12,570 nt of DNA from Prevotellaceae bacterium (GTDB taxonomy: Bacteria; Bacteroidota; Bacteroidia; Bacteroidales; UBA932): contig JAITSM010000205.1 of the NCBI GenBank assembly GCA_031287815.1, forward strand, positions 1 through 12,570. Direction: 5' to 3'. The position numbers and the translations under genes are program-made. Shown here piece by piece: positions 12,453 through 12,570 of this stretch (positions within the stretch are counted from its first letter, which is position 1; each line of letters opens with the position of its first letter). The notes below the pieces were generated by a model, which worked only from the letters and a program-made list of their open reading frames with translations, searched no databases and was not told the origin of the DNA.

Positions 12453-12540
12453 CCCCCTCGCCTTTAGGAGAGGGGGCAGGGGGTGAGGTTAAAGCGGCGT
12501 CAGCCACTGCCTACTGCCCACTGCCTACTGCTACTGGGCC
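12453..12540. repeat. Dispersed repeats: C/G-rich hairpin plus CAGTNNN heptamers
   Basis: CCCCCTC (12453-12459) pairs with GAGGGGG (12470-12476), and the stretch continues as GCAGGGGGTGAGG. After GGCGTCAGC come heptamers on the minus strand, reading CAGTAG, CAGTAGG, CAGTGGG, CAGTAGG, CAGTGGC (12540-12506). This is the same CAGTNNN family as at 2772, 3542 and 7354, here inverted. Confidence 0.8.
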
Positions 12541-12570
12541 TACGGGATAATCGCACTCGCTATCGGGCTG

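Noticed and set aside
12290..12550. 86-codon ORF at the right end
   Set aside because: It covers A-runs, terminator stems and repeats, with low-complexity composition and no protein-like pattern.

Overview
The window reads as chromosomal DNA from a member of the Bacteroidetes, probably Bacteroidales. The reasons are -7 promoter elements of the Bacteroidetes type TAnnTTTG in front of several genes, no clear Shine-Dalgarno sites, a DUF4294 gene, an antitoxin/PIN pair of a type common in the phylum, and secreted proteins with FISUMP-type and cysteine-rich domains. Coding DNA is moderately GC-rich and the gaps are AT-rich and full of repeats.

Layout. 1-660 is the 3' part of a secreted FISUMP-domain protein (+). 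942-2708 is aspartyl-tRNA synthetase aspS (-). 2914-3527 is an antitoxin/PIN-toxin pair (+) lying between two nearly identical 46-bp direct repeats. 3608-3816 is an intergenic element of nested inverted repeats. 3948-4859 is a secreted cysteine-rich protein with a WSC-like C-terminus (-). 4860-5967 is a long divergent control region. It holds a structured leader that looks like a two-state RNA, a near-consensus promoter, and ten tandem 42-bp units that each carry a dyad. 5968-10566 is a co-directional run (+): Xaa-Pro aminopeptidase, DUF4294 protein, protein-L-isoaspartate methyltransferase, MBL-fold hydrolase and an efflux-type membrane fusion protein. 10584-10787 is a probable non-coding RNA gene with its own promoter and terminator. 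10866-10952 (+) and 11114-11221 (-) are two unannotated one-helix micro-proteins that converge on a bidirectional terminator. 11273-12034 is a class II Fic protein (-), and 12110-12195 is tRNA-Leu(UAA) (-). The right end holds terminators and dispersed repeats.

The strongest unexplained signals are: (1) the exact 10 x 42-bp dyad array, whose palindrome arms change in matched pairs while phase is kept; (2) the leader at 5044-5200 (- strand), where two identical 7-mers compete for one complement ahead of a stem followed by T7; (3) several unrelated repeat families that share a 7-bp period, fill the gaps inside the operon, and supply the stop codons of three genes; and (4) the 6S-like ncRNA candidate.
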